Assembly (NCBI GenBank): GCA_015178975.1
Contig: WHVD01000103.1
Span: 186,001 to 250,000 of the forward strand
Direction: 5' to 3'
Length of the DNA: 64,000 nucleotides
Source of the DNA: Hysterangium stoloniferum
Taxonomy: Eukaryota > Basidiomycota > Agaricomycetes > Hysterangiales > Hysterangiaceae
The position numbers were made by a program, and so were the translations under genes. Positions 1 through 10,967 of this stretch are shown in pieces. The notes beneath the pieces were generated by a model, which saw nothing but the letters and a program-made list of their open reading frames with translations, was not told the origin of the DNA and did no database searches. Each line of letters starts with the position of its first letter. Positions within the stretch are counted from its first letter, which is position 1.

Positions 1-330
1 CACCTGCTCCCATCCACCGTGCACCCATCCACCCACACCCATCCACTGCGCACCCATCCATCGTGCACCTGCACCCATCCGCTGCGCACCCATCCACCCG
101 CACCCATCCACCGTGCACCCATCCACCGCGCACCCATCCATCGTGCACCCATCCACCGCGCACCCATCCATGACGCACTCACTCCCATCCATCGCACACC
201 CATCCACCGCGCACCCATCCACCGCGTACCCATCCATGATGCACTCACTCCCATCCACCGCGCACACACTCCCATCCATGGGCACATGCCTGCCCGCCCA
301 CTCGGGCACAAACCGGCAAAGTGTGTTCCA
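1..330. repeat. 15-bp minisatellite, CACCCATCCACCGCG-like
   Basis: Tandem array of a roughly 15-bp unit close to CACCCATCCACCGCG, with drifting variants (CGTGCACCCATCCAT and others). It begins at or before the left edge of the window. Open frames through it (Thr/His/Pro-rich) are a by-product of the repeat and are not called as genes. Base composition is strongly C-rich on this strand. Confidence 0.9.
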
Positions 331-419
331 TTTGCCAATGCGCACACACGCTGCACCTGTTGGCAAGGCACTGTGCCCATTTGTGTCCGATTGGGCGTGC
401 ACCGCTCTGATCGGCCCCT

Positions 420-1965
420 CCAGTTGGTGCGTGTCCCCTTTCCTTCTCTCTTCATCCTCCTCTGATCGTCCTCATCTCTTTCCTCCAGGATGTGTGTCCC
501 CTTTCCTTCTCTCTTTGTCCATCTGTCTTTCCTCCAGTTGCTGTGGGTCCCCTTTTCTTCTCTCTTCATCCTCCTCTGATGGCCTCCTCTCTCTTTCCTC
601 CAGGACGTGTGTGTACCCTTTCTTTCTCTCTTCGTCCTCCACTCATAGGCCTCCTCTCTTTCCTCCAGGAAGTGCATGTACCCTTTCCTTCTCTCTTCGT
701 CCTCCTCTGATGGCCTCCTCTCTTTCCTCCAGCAAGTGTGTGTCCCCTTTCCTCCTCTCTTTGTTCTCCTCTGATTGTCCTCCTCTCCCTTTCCTCCAGC
801 GAGTGCGTGTACCCTTTCCTTCTCTCTTTGCCCTCCTCTGATCATCCTCCTCTCCCTTTCCTCCAGTGAGTGTGTGTACCCTTCCCCTCTCCCTTTTTTC
901 TCCAGGAGGTGCGTGTACCCTGTCTTTCTCTCTTTGTCTTCTTCTGATTGCCCTCCTCTCTCTTTCCTCCAGGAGTTGCATGTAGCCTGTCTTTCTCCCT
1001 TTGTCCTCCTCTCTTTCCTCCAGGCGGTGGGTGTACAGTTTCCTTCTCTCTTCATCCTCCTCTGATTGGCCCCCTCTCTTTCCTCCAGGATGTGTGTCCC
1101 CTTTCCTCCTCTGATCGGCCTCCTCTTTCCTCCAGCCGGTGCGTGTTCCTTTTCCCCCCTCTCTCTGTCCTCCTCTGATGGGCCCCCTCTCTTTCCTCCA
1201 GCCGGTGTGCATTCCCTTTCCTTCTCTCTCTGTCCTCCTCTGACTGGCCTCCTCTCTCTTTCCTCCAGTGTGTGCAGGTACTGTTTCCCTCTTCCTCTCT
1301 CCTCTGACTGGCCCTCTCTCTCTTTCCTCCAGCCAGTGTATGTACAGTTTCCTTCTCTTTCTGTCTTCCTCTGACTGGCCTCCTCTCTCTTTCCTCCAGC
1401 TGGTGTGTCTACCATATCCTTCTTCCTCCGTCCTCCTCTGATCACTGATTGCCCCCCCCCCCCTCTCTCCTTCAGCCAGTCTGTGTCTGTTTCCTTCTTC
1501 CTCCATCCTCTTCTGATCAGCCTCCTCTTTCTTTCCGCCAACGAGTGCGTGTATCATTTCCTTCACCTTTGTCCTCCTCTGATTGTCCTCCTCTCTTTCC
1601 TCCAGCCAGTGTGTGTACCATTTCCTTCACTCTCCGTCCTGCTCTGAATGGGCCCCTCTCTCTTTCCTCCAGATGGTGCGTGTACCATTTATTTCTCTCT
1701 CCATCCTGCTCTGATTGGCCTCTCTTTCCTCCAGGTGGTGCATGTACCATTTCCTTCTTCCTCCATCCTGCTCTGATCAGCCCCATCTCTCTTTCTTCCA
1801 GGGTGCCTGTGCTGTTTCCTTCTCTCTTTGTCCTCTGATTGACCTCCTCTCTCTTTCCTCCAATGAGTGTGTGTACTATTTCCTTCTCTCTTCCTCCCCA
1901 TCTGATTGGCCTCCTGTCTGTCCTCCCAGAGGTGCGTGTCCCCTTTCCTTCTCTTTTTGTCCTCT
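420..1965. repeat. ~65-bp polypyrimidine minisatellite
   Basis: About two dozen diverged tandem copies of a unit containing CTCTCTTTCCTCCAG, then a G/T-rich block (GTGTGTGTACC), then TTTCCTTCTCTCTTCGTCC and TCCTCTGAT. Start-to-start spacing of the CCTCCAG core is mostly 63-68 bp, sometimes about 48. The strand is overwhelmingly pyrimidine, so the other strand gives long Lys/Arg/Glu/Gly-rich open frames (for example 643-1566, minus) that are artefacts. Each unit ends in a polypyrimidine tract plus CAG, like an intron 3' splice site. Confidence 0.9.
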
Positions 1966-1977
1966 GATCACAGCAAT

Positions 1978-2135
1978 CCTAAAATAAAAATAATATACAT
2001 TAAATAAAAATACAATGGAAGAAATTAAAATAAAATACAGTAAATTAAAGTGAAATTCAATAAATTAGAATAAAATACAATAAATCAAAATAAAATACAT
2101 GAATCAAAATGAAATAAGTAAATCAAAATAAATCA
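1978..2135. repeat. AT-rich tandem repeat (AATAAAATACAATAAATC)
   Basis: Degenerate tandem copies of AAATAAAATACA(A)TAAATCA-type words follow directly on the polypyrimidine array. Almost pure A/T with A-rich strand bias. No gene. Confidence 0.8.
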
Positions 2136-2214
2136 ATCAGCTGATCACATTAATTAGTTGACTGTCAATTCAACCATTGGAACCATTCTTCCTTTGGTAA
2201 CCATTGTTTACTTT

Positions 2215-2510
2215 GTAACCATTATTCCTTTTGTAGTTCCTTTTGTAACTGTTATTTCCATTCTCTAAACACTTTCCGTTCTTTACACAGTTTCCATTCT
2301 TTACACAGTTTCCATTCTTTACACAATTTCCTTTCTTTACAGTTTCCACAATTTTTGTTCTCTAAACACTTTCCATTCTTTACATGGTTTCCACATTTTC
2401 TGCCCTGTGAACACTTTCTGTTGTCTGAACACCTTCTGTTCCCCAAACACTTTCCGTTTAACAAACACTTTCCGTTCTCTAAACACTTTCCGTTCAAACA
2501 ATGAGTCTCA
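2215..2510. repeat. 17-18 bp tandem repeat (TTTCCATTCTTTACACAG)
   Basis: Array of TTTCCATTCTTTACACAG and related units, grading into AACACTTTCCGTTCTCTAAA-type units on the right. The minus-strand open frame (Asn/Gly/Lys/Cys repeats) follows from the repeat period and is not supported as a gene. Confidence 0.85.
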
Positions 2511-2523
2511 GAAATACTTAGAA

Positions 2524-2640
2524 GTTGTCGACACGGGGGGGTTTGGGGGGCTTCGCCCCCCAACAAGCTGGAGCCCGCAGCAAAGTTGTGGGGCCGGTCG
2601 CGAAGCGACTGCCCCACAGCGTAGCAAGGGCTCCTAAGCT
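2524..2640. repeat. GC-rich segment with two perfect hairpins
   Basis: A GC-rich island in AT-rich surroundings. Hairpin 1 at 2545-2561 is GGGGGGCTTCGCCCCCC (7-bp stem, TTC loop). Hairpin 2 at 2587-2618 has outer stem TGTGGGGC/GCCCCACA and inner stem GTCGC/GCGAC around a GAA loop. No coding signal. It may be the end of an unrecognised element. Confidence 0.6.
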
Positions 2641-4301
2641 TGTACATATGTATGCGGAGGTTGTGGACCGTAGTGGACCAAACAGGCACGTGACGCAAAC
2701 GCGTCGCGCTGTATTCCAACATACATAGTAACTGCTTACTAATATCGCCGTATGCGACTCTCTATAATTTCACTGTCTTTGAATTTATGTAAAATACATG
2801 TGCTGGCCCCGATTTCAGGCGCCGACTCCACCCTGTAATTAAAATCCGACAGACTTGTCCCGTCTCCACAGCATTAATGGAACTCGATTCTCAATTTATA
2901 GTCGTTACATTCTCTCCCTGTTGTACCGCTCGGATATTTGCAGGTCAACGTAACATGCTCCTTCCTCTTTTGTAACTACCACACGTCCAACTGCCGGCCG
3001 CCTTAACTTCATACATCCACCACAAAATCCCACGAGGCCACAAACAGGCGTGTTCATTGACCTTGTCTGATGTTTGTGAAGTCATATTTTTGTATACGTC
3101 TTCCCTTTCCTGGCACACTGGTTTTTTCCTTCGTTGAATTACCTGGATCAAGAAGATTTCAACGTTGCACCACTCGGCGACTGGAGCTACGAGTTGCCTA
3201 GGACAACTTTTCGTTTCCTATATTGCCGTATGAATAAGACTCTCGTTTTTATTTGTGTTATCGTCGTGTAATTTGTGGGCTAAGGGATCAACGGTTCACT
3301 GCAGCTACCACTAAAATATAAGTACGTCACCCCATGGCCGTTCCCTCTTCCCTGCTGGGAATCTTTCTATCTTGTCCCTTCTTTGTCCTATTGTCTAAGG
3401 CTAGATCCCCACGACTTAATTTCTATATTTGGTGACATGAGCGGTTTCCTGGGCTCGCTGTACCATTGTTTGCTGCCAAAACATCGAACTCCAGAATGGT
3501 TTGCGCTCGAGGCATCCCAGAAACCTCCTCGGTAATCCTAAGGAAACATAGATTCAAGTCAACCCTGCCCTCTTTGAGCTGGTGCTTACATGCTATGAGT
3601 ACTCGCATTGTCATCCCCCGCCTGAGAACGTTTCCTTGACACATGATGCCGTTACTTGTGCTCTTACCGCCGGCCCACGTTGCTACTCCTCACTCTACTG
3701 CTCTTAGAAACGGCCCCACCTCTATGCGAATTTCCAGGCCTTGGTAGATAAAATTATCAAGTTCTTACTACCTACCACTATCGTCATGATTATGACGAGT
3801 ATTTTATCTATGCGAATCTGGAAGGAGGAGCATTTGAGGCGTGCTCCGGGCACGAGGCGGACCGATTTACAAATTCGGGAAACTTAAAAGCATAGCCCTG
3901 GATGAGAATGGACGCATTTCCTCACACTACTATTACCCTATAGACTCTAGTTGTCACAATGATAAAAACATAACAGAGGTATTGCCGACATATAGACTTA
4001 GCCGCTTGAAGCTGATTTTTCCAATAGCTATCCTGCAGTCGAGAGCATAATGATGTGAAATATATCTGACGCCTCGAGCTCTCAGAATGGCTCAAAGTAG
4101 ACAGCATTGAGCGCTGTCAAACATAGTTTCGTGGGGCACTTTGGCACTTCAGCTTCTCTATGCCCTTTACCCATCAGATAAGCTATGTATACATTTCTTA
4201 CCATTTACCTCTCGCAACACCCCTCCCCTTCTCCGTATCTAAACATTGTTACTCGTCTTGGGAGATTACCTCCAATTTATCTACAATCAGAATGTGAGTC
4301 A
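2641..4301. other. Intergenic, no gene recognised
   Basis: Unique-looking moderately AT-rich sequence upstream of the NLR-like gene. Several short open frames on both strands (2945-3151, 3423-3644, 3841-4050) lack homology I recognise and splice-consistent continuation. It presumably contains the promoter of the downstream gene, but no diagnostic element is visible. Confidence 0.5.
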
Positions 4302-6652
4302 ATGAGCGCTTACTTTCAAGTCCGCGGTTTTCGGAACTCCAGGAAGGAGATAGCATCAAAGTACAAGCTCCAGCAGAGTGAACATCCTGTACGATCTATC
4401 ACAGATGAACAGGTATGTGGACGATTTTTATCAAAGTCTTGTATTCATTAATGGACAGATTAAGATCGCTGCAGACGAAGACAGGGTTTCGAGCTCGGTG
4501 CCAACAGCAACAGATCTCTTCAAGGATGGAAGTAAACAAGTCGTGGAGATCCTTCAGGTTGCTGTTCCGCTCCCTTTCGTAAGCGCAGCACTCACGTTAG
4601 CTCTGAAGGCAATTAACACCTGTGATGTGAGTGTCTTACGTTATCCAATAGATTCGAAATCAGGATAATAAATGAGCCCGTTGATCAATTAATCTGATCT
4701 AGGAAATCAGTACCGTGGGAAAGAATGTTCAGGATCTGAAACGCCGTATTTGTAACATTCTCCTGGTGATTGTCGATTTCATTTCGAAGAGGTCCATGGA
4801 AACCCCTAAAGATTCCGAAATCGCGGTCATTGAGCTAAAAGAGTATGTATCCTAATCCAAATGAAGCATTTATCTTCTGATTGCAATCATAACTCTGACA
4901 GGAAGTTACGAAAAATAGTTGCAGACCTCGAAAGTATCAAAAAGCAAACTCCATTTTCCTTGTTTTTCTTTAAGAATGCAAATATGTTAAAGGTCGCGGA
5001 ATGCTTCAGGGAATTGACCGCCGCAATGGAGCAATTCAATGTACGCGTTCTGAAAAGTCTGCATGTGTGTTTGCCGAGACTCTTTACAGATAGCGCATGA
5101 ATTGCGGACGGAGAATTCCCTCGGCGAGATCCAGACGCGCTTGTCGAATTTGTCTTTCAAAACGGATCGTATTTCCGGAGGAATAGATCGAGTGGAGAAT
5201 AAAGTAGATCGAGTGGAGGACAAAATAGATCGAGTGGAGGACAAAATAGATAGAGTGGAGGACAAAATAGACACTTTGCACCCCAACATCCGCCCCCATA
5301 ACGCAGTCAACAGTTTGGGCTGGAAAAGGATGCCACTTCCACCGGGCATCTTTGAAGGCCGGGATTCAATCGTCAATGAGATCACTGGTTTATTGGATGG
5401 ATTGGAGACATCCCGCATTTGCATTCTTGGTCCCGGAGGGATGGGGAAAACATCCGTAGCACTGGCCGTTATGAAGACATCGGCGGTGAAATATCGCTTC
5501 GCAAGTGATAAACGTTTTTGGATTCCGTGCATCGAGGCAACATCAGCTAATCACTTAATCCAAGTTCTGTATTTGGCCCTTCGAATGACACGTCGCACTT
5601 ATGATCCTCTCGAGGATATCCTGGCCGAACTTTCCATGACGAAAGACCCTCGTCTTCTCCTCTTGGACAATTTTAATACACCGTGGGAGCCCCTCCAAGG
5701 AAGTCAGAGGGAGGTGGAGGATGTGCTTCGCCAACTAGCTTCACTTCCTCACGTGGCTTTGTTACTCACCATGCGAGCGACATTCCCGCCGCGAAGTGAT
5801 ATTGTTTGGAAACAGAAGATCCTTCCCCCAATTGATAGTGCTGCTTCTCGAAACATCTTTACACGGATCAATGAAGTATCGGCTAGTGATCCCAACATAG
5901 ATTGTTTGTTAGATGCCCTTGGACACATGCCTCTCGCCGTTACATTGATGGCTACCCTGGGAAAACAATCGGGTGCCAACGCTCAACAATTGATGGATGA
6001 CTGGAGACGATATGGTACCAACATGATATCACATACGTCCTCTAATGAGGAAAATATTAACCGCAGCATCAGTCTTTCTGTTCGCAGTCGACTAATGGAA
6101 CAGAATCCTGAGGCGTTGGATTTATTTGCTACACTGTCAATGCTACCAGCTGGAACAACATTTCAAAAGCTGGATCATTGGATCCCCACATTGACTTCTA
6201 AAATAGCATCAATCGCCACTCTTCGCAACGTTGCACTCATTATGGGCACTTGTGATGGCACTATCCACCAACGTTTGTTTGTGCTCCCTGTGGTACAGTC
6301 CTACATGCGGTTGGAAGGTCGAATATCATCTCAAATCCGCCAAATGGTTCGCAACCAGTGTTACAAATATATCATGGATCACAGTTCCCTTCCTGGATCC
6401 CCCTCTTTCAAAGATGATGTACAAGCAATCACTGCTGAACACAATAACCTATGGACTATTCTCCGGGATGCAACACACATTGTGGCCAGTGATAATGTTT
6501 CGTCCTCAAACAATGATGTAATTGTGGCGCTACTGAACTTCACGGAGCATCATCTTTATACTAAGCCCAATCATGAGATTGCTGAATACACATTTCGATT
6601 CGCTCAGTTAACCAAACAGGACCGTCACATAGCCAAAGCTTATTTCTTCTAG
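4302..6652 (+). CDS. NLR-like STAND NTPase (helical N-terminus, coiled coil, NB-ARC), truncated by frameshift
   Basis: Five-exon model: 4302-4412, 4459-4626, 4703-4842, 4902-5040, 5090-6652. All four introns are GT..AG, 46-76 bp long, and keep frame, giving 706 residues starting MSAYFQVRGF. Residues about 50-180 contain a helical segment (ALTLALKAINTCD, then EISTVGKNVQDLKRRI) resembling the MLKL/HeLo-type N-terminal domain of fungal STAND proteins. A coiled coil of VEDKIDR repeats follows. The nucleotide-binding domain shows the P-loop LGPGGMGKTS and a Walker B-like LLLLDNF. This architecture is known from agaricomycete NLR-like proteins proposed to act in non-self recognition; the role here is inferred. 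The frame ends at TAG 6650-6652, just as TPR-like sequence begins. The inverted copy at 9.4 kb has one extra C at the matching position (GCCCAAAGC against GCCAAAGC) and reads on, so the stop comes from a 1-bp deletion. Confidence 0.8.
5185..5275 (+). repeat. 21-bp in-frame tandem repeat encoding the coiled coil
   Basis: Four to five units of GATCGAGTGGAGGACAAAATA, nearly identical, encode the heptad DRVEDKI. The 21-bp period equals exactly one coiled-coil heptad, so copy-number change would alter coiled-coil length without breaking frame. Confidence 0.85.
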
Positions 6653-7417
6653 GAAACACCTATTTCAACATTGATCGCTTTGAAGATGCTTGTCTTTACT
6701 TTGAACAAGGCATTCACACCTTCCAAAATCTTTCAACTGGACCGGATTACTTGATGTCTGGCAAGTGATAAAATTGAAGTGCTTGTACTTTCTGCTCGAA
6801 AAGACCTTGAAAAGAGTGGTGATAAATATGGTTTTGCCTAGTGGCAGTTGCAAATGGGTCAGTTTTACTGGTACAATGGCAAGTTCAAGAAGGCATTATC
6901 AATTCTAGATATTGCCAAAGGGACATTTGAAGCCTTAAATTCTTTACTTGATCTTTGCCTTTGCCTGCATTTGATCCACAGATGTTATGCATTTCAACAG
7001 AAATATTCAGAAGCCCTGGATTTCGCAAAACAAGAACTTAAAATAGCTGAGGAAATTGGGCATGATGAAGGCATTCAAACATCTATGAGGGCTGTAGCAA
7101 TTGATCTCATTGGTACATATTGCTATGAAGAAGCCTTGAGTACCCTAGAAAAATCTTTGATACTTGCTCAAGAATTGGGGAGTCCATTGGCTGCAGCACA
7201 GAGTTTAGAGCTCATGGTATATATCTATGCTGCGAAGGAGAATTTCTTAGAAGCACAGGTTGCATATGATCGTGCTCGAAGGCACTATGGCTCACTGGCA
7301 TTGAAAGGTACAGAGCCCGAAATGGCTCATCTCAAGAAATGCACTTCCAATATTGCAATTCTGGAATCAGAACCCAATGAATTTTTCGAGAAGCATTCAT
7401 GTCCTATGCTATATTAA
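6653..7417 (+). pseudogene. Out-of-frame TPR tail of the NLR-like gene
   Basis: Sequence downstream of the premature stop still encodes TPR-like helices: LGNTYFNIDRFEDACLYFEQ in one frame (about 6653-6740), then from 6848 MQMGQFYWYNGKFKKALSIL and further A/L/Y-rich repeats (EALDFAKQELKIAEEIG, EALSTLEKSLILAQELG) to a stop at 7417. Besides the frameshift, TAG at 6838-6840 replaces the TTG seen in the inverted copy. Both copies also share a frame break between the GPDY and LASDKIEVL blocks, so part of the decay or a lost splice predates the duplication. Confidence 0.7.
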
Positions 7418-8615
7418 GGAGAACAAATTTCTTTGTTATCTGGCATGCCAAATGCTATTCATTGTTCTCTATGTGGCCAATATTTGTTTTTTGCCCTCTC
7501 CAATCTTCCTCCCATACATTTTTCACTCTTTCCATTATGGTTGGTAGCTGTGTTATCATTTTACCTTCTCTGGTTCCATATCATCTCCTACACCCTTCTG
7601 CATTTCCCTTCCTATGGGAACCCTGATATTTTTTCAGAACTCTTTCCTATTCCTGGCATTCTCAAGATCTTATTTTATAGCTTGGAGGGTCTCAAAGATA
7701 TGTACCTGTAAATGTATCCACAAGAGATGTCAGATATACCTGGGTTAGGTATTATTTTGGCCTATCATCCCTGTAACCATTTTCACTTGTTTTCCCTCCT
7801 ATTCATATCTTTGTCTTTCCTTTTAGGATTGACCTTTCACTAAATATATTTTCATGTAGTCTAGCATTTCCACATTTGAATATTGACTTGGGTATTCCCA
7901 TCTCTCTTCTTGTGTGACTTGTAAAGCATCATGTTAAGCTCCTGAATATGGTTTATACAGTTAACTCATTTTTATTGTCTTTGGTCTTGCCAAGATATCT
8001 GGAAAACCATTCCACCTCTTTACCATTGAGGCAAGTTGTTAAAAACATTGAGTGTGGAAATTCCTTTAAATGAGCTACCACCATACAACTCTGGAGTTTC
8101 TAACATCTGTTACTTGTGCAAGTGTTGCTCTGAAGTATGCAACATCCACCAGGTTTCACAGCCAGGATCATGCAACCTCATCCTGAAATTTTGTGTAATG
8201 CACTGTGTGAAAACCAGGATTGAGTTCCTGAAAAGTCGATTGTCAGGCTACCAAATTAACAGATAAGCCACAAGGGCCTCAGTTAAGAGACAAGGCTGTG
8301 ATTGGGGCCAAGTGAAATTATATGAAAATATACAAACAATAAATAGCAACTTTATGCTTCTAATTGAGCAGTTTCCATTACTGGTAATTGCAAGACCACA
8401 ACCAGACTACCAGTGCTACATAACCACACAAACAAATGTGTGTGCTAATGACCCCAGACAAACTCCAAAATAGAGAGAGACATCCTGCCCATAAGTAAAT
8501 TGGTTTTCTATTTGGACTGCCCTGGACCCTGGAAGAAGTTCCAATTCTAGAAGGCTCCCCGACATTGTGCAATGTCTAGAGTTTGGACTTCCTCCCAACA
8601 CTTATAGTCATTTTT
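7418..8615. other. Intergenic spacer between inverted TPR copies
   Basis: T-rich sequence forming the loop between the two inverted TPR arms. Short open frames (7399-7626, 7433-7711, 8036-8266, 8378-8601) show no recognised domain. No RNA gene or repeat recognised. Confidence 0.5.
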
Positions 8616-8763
8616 TGTTAGAATTGGTGATGAAAGCACCCTTTTCCTAGGGGTGGTTCATCCATTTCTTCACTTTTTCATGTGAAGATGCTAATTGTGG
8701 ACCATGCATTCTGAGGTTAATGCATGCCAGAACCAGTGTACACCTAAACTAGCATCCTACCTA
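8616..8763 (+). repeat. Element B copy (TGTTAGAATTGGTGATGAAA...)
   Basis: Starts TGTTAGAATTGGTGATG and runs through CCCTTTTCCTAGGGG and TTAATGCATGCCAGAACC to AGCATCCTACCTAT. The same sequence recurs around 35585-36043 (interrupted by an LTR), and its first roughly 45 bp recur at 63745-63793 on the minus strand. At its right end it abuts the inverted TPR fragment directly. Origin unknown; the TGTTGGAATT start resembles an LTR end, but no matching CA terminus is visible. Confidence 0.75.
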
Positions 8764-9575
8764 TGGAAGTGCATTTGTTGTAACAAGCCATTCAGGCTCT
8801 GTACCTTTCAACACCAGTGAGCCATTGTGCCTTCGAGCACAATCATAAGCAACCCATGCTTCCAAAAAATTCTCATTCGCAGCATAGATATACCCCATGA
8901 ACTCTAAACTCTGTGCAGCAGCCAATGGACTCTCCAATTCTTGAGCAAGTTTCAAAGATTTTTCTAGAGTGCTCAAGGCTTCTTCATAGCAATATGTACC
9001 AATGAGATCAATTGCTACAGCCCTCATAGATGTTTGAATGCCTTCATCATGCCCAATTTCCTCAGCTATTTTAAGTTCTTGTTTTGCGAAATCCAGGGCT
9101 TCCAAATATTTCTGTTGAAATGCATAACATCTGTGGATCAAATGCAGGCAAAGGCAAAGATCAAGTAAAGTAAGGCTTCAAATGTCCCTTTGGCAATATC
9201 TAGAATTGATAATGCCTTCTTGAACTTGCCATTGTACCAGTAAAACCGACCCATTTGCAATTGCCACAAGGCAAAACCATATTTATCACCACTCTTTTCA
9301 AGGTCTTTTTGAGCAGAAAGTACAAGCACTTCAATTTTGTCACTTGCCAGACATCACGTAATCCGGTCCAGTTGAAAGATTTTGGAAGGTGTGAATGCCT
9401 TGCTCAAAGTAAAGACAAGCATCTTCAAAGCGATCAATGTTGAAATAGGTGTTTCCTAGAAGAAATAAGCTTTGGGCTATGTGACGGTCCTGTTTGGTTA
9501 ACTGAGCGAATCGAAATGTGTATTCAGCAATCTCATGATTGGGCTTAGTATAAAGATGATGCTCCATGAAGTTCA
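8764..9575 (-). pseudogene. Inverted duplicate of the NLR TPR region
   Basis: The minus strand matches 6531-7365 of the plus strand closely. It reads NFMEHHLYTKPNHEIAEYTF, then LGNTYFNIDRFEDACLYFEQ, then FYWYNGKFKKALSILDI and EALSTLEKSLKLAQELESP. It has lesions of its own: relative to the plus copy a 4-bp deletion (GCCTTACTTTAC against GCCTTAAATTCTTTAC) near 9168 shifts the frame. On the right it joins a gypsy integrase frame in mid-domain (ITEFAY) at about 9573; on the left it joins element B. It is a fragment and not a second gene: the N-terminal and NB-ARC parts are absent. Confidence 0.85.
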
Positions 9576-10377
9576 GTAGGCAAATTCCGTGATTGGAAGA
9601 AGGGATTTCCAGTTGTCCTGTTGATAGTTGCAATAGATGTGGAGATATTGTTCCAATGTTTGATTAATGTGTTCCATTTGTCCATCACCTTCTGGGTGAT
9701 ATCCCGAGGTGAAGTGTAATTTCATGTCGAGGGCTTTTCTGAGGGCCTGGAAGAAATGGGAGATGAACTTGGTGCCTCGATTGGAAGTTATGTGAGATGG
9801 AACACCATGTTTGGAAAATACATGAATAATGAAAAGTTCTGCTAATTGTAAGGACATGATTGTATTGTGAGTGGGTATGAAAATTCCTTTTTTCAAGAAT
9901 TGATCCACAACAACTAGGATGGATGTAAAGCCTTCGGAAGTTGGAAGGTGTTTGATAAAATCCATGGAAATTGAGTTCCAGGCTTCTTCTGGTATCGGAA
10001 GTTGCTTGAGAAGGCCGTACGGCTTATGTCTCTGGGTTTTAGAGTGTAATCAGGTGGTGCATGACTTACAGAACTGGGTTACGAAATCTTGGAGGTTGGG
10101 CCAAGTATATTCTCTACGGATTAGACCAAGAGTATTGTTAATGCCGTAATGTCTGGAGATTGGATGATCGTGTTTGTACTGAAGTACATGGAGTTGGAGA
10201 TTATTGGAATCTGGAATGTAGATACATCCATCAAGACAGATAAAACCTTGAGAGCCTTGTGACCATCAGGGTTGGTCAAGGTTATCAGGAACTTCTAGGT
10301 GTGGCTTGAGAGCCGGGTCAGAAGTGAGTGCAGAAAGGATATCTTGATGTAATTGCTCAATGTCCATAATCATAATG
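9573..10377 (-). pseudogene. Integrase fragment of gypsy element 1
   Basis: A degraded zinc-binding region is followed by KPYGLLKQLPIPEEAWNSI-like sequence, then the open block 9573-9965: MDFIKHLPTSEGFTSILVVV (first catalytic Asp), VPSHITSNRGTKFISHFFQA (canonical SDRGTxF has become SNRGTKF, so the second catalytic Asp is lost), then GDGQMEHINQTLEQYLHIYC (third catalytic position E to H context). Cut off at ITEFAY by the TPR duplicate. Confidence 0.8.
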
Positions 10378-10967
10378 CTACGCATAATTGGATAGTAGAG
10401 GGAAGTCGCTCAAATAGATGCAGAAAGTTGCTGTGTTGTAAAAAACCAGTTTCAAGTTATGCAGATTAACAACGGTGTAGTTACTTTCCCCCTCTTTAGG
10501 ATAGACATCCCATCGTTGAGTCATGGCATCTGGTTTTCCACCAAGATGTCTGGGTTGGAAATGGATAATCATGTTGAAAGTGGAAAGAAATTTGGACCAG
10601 TGGACTTGCCGGCAGGTCAAAAGTTTAGTGGTAGAAAAATATTTGAGATTTTTGTGATCGGTAACAATGTCAACAGGAGTTGTGGAACCTTCAAGGTAAT
10701 GACGCCAATGTTTGAAAGCTTCAAAAATTGCCAAAAGTTCCTTATCATGAACATCGTAGTTGAGTTCGGACACTTTCAGTGTCTGAGAAAGGAATACGAC
10801 TGGATGAATTTCACCATTGGAATCTTAAATGGAAAGAATTGCGGCAACTGCATAATCGGAAGCATCGGTTTCCACAATAATTGGAATGTCAGGTTTCCAA
10901 TGAGAAAGAATCAGGGCAGAAGTGAAAGCATTTTTCAAAGTCTGGAAAGCAGAGCAGCATTTGTCAT
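10378..10967 (-). pseudogene. RT connection and RNase H of gypsy element 1
   Basis: After the LTR: KCCSAFQTLKNAFTSALILS and IPIIVETDASDYAVAAILSI (RNase H first Asp), a frameshift, then ELNYDVHDKELLAIFEAFKH (catalytic Glu kept) and VDIVTDHKNLKYFSTTKLLT. Ends in GGKPDAMTQRWDVYPKEGES, the standard linker to the integrase. Confidence 0.85.

Noticed and set aside
643..1566. 307-codon minus-strand open frame, Lys/Arg/Glu-rich
   Set aside because: It is the complement of a 65-bp tandem array; openness and composition follow from the repeat unit and not from coding constraint.
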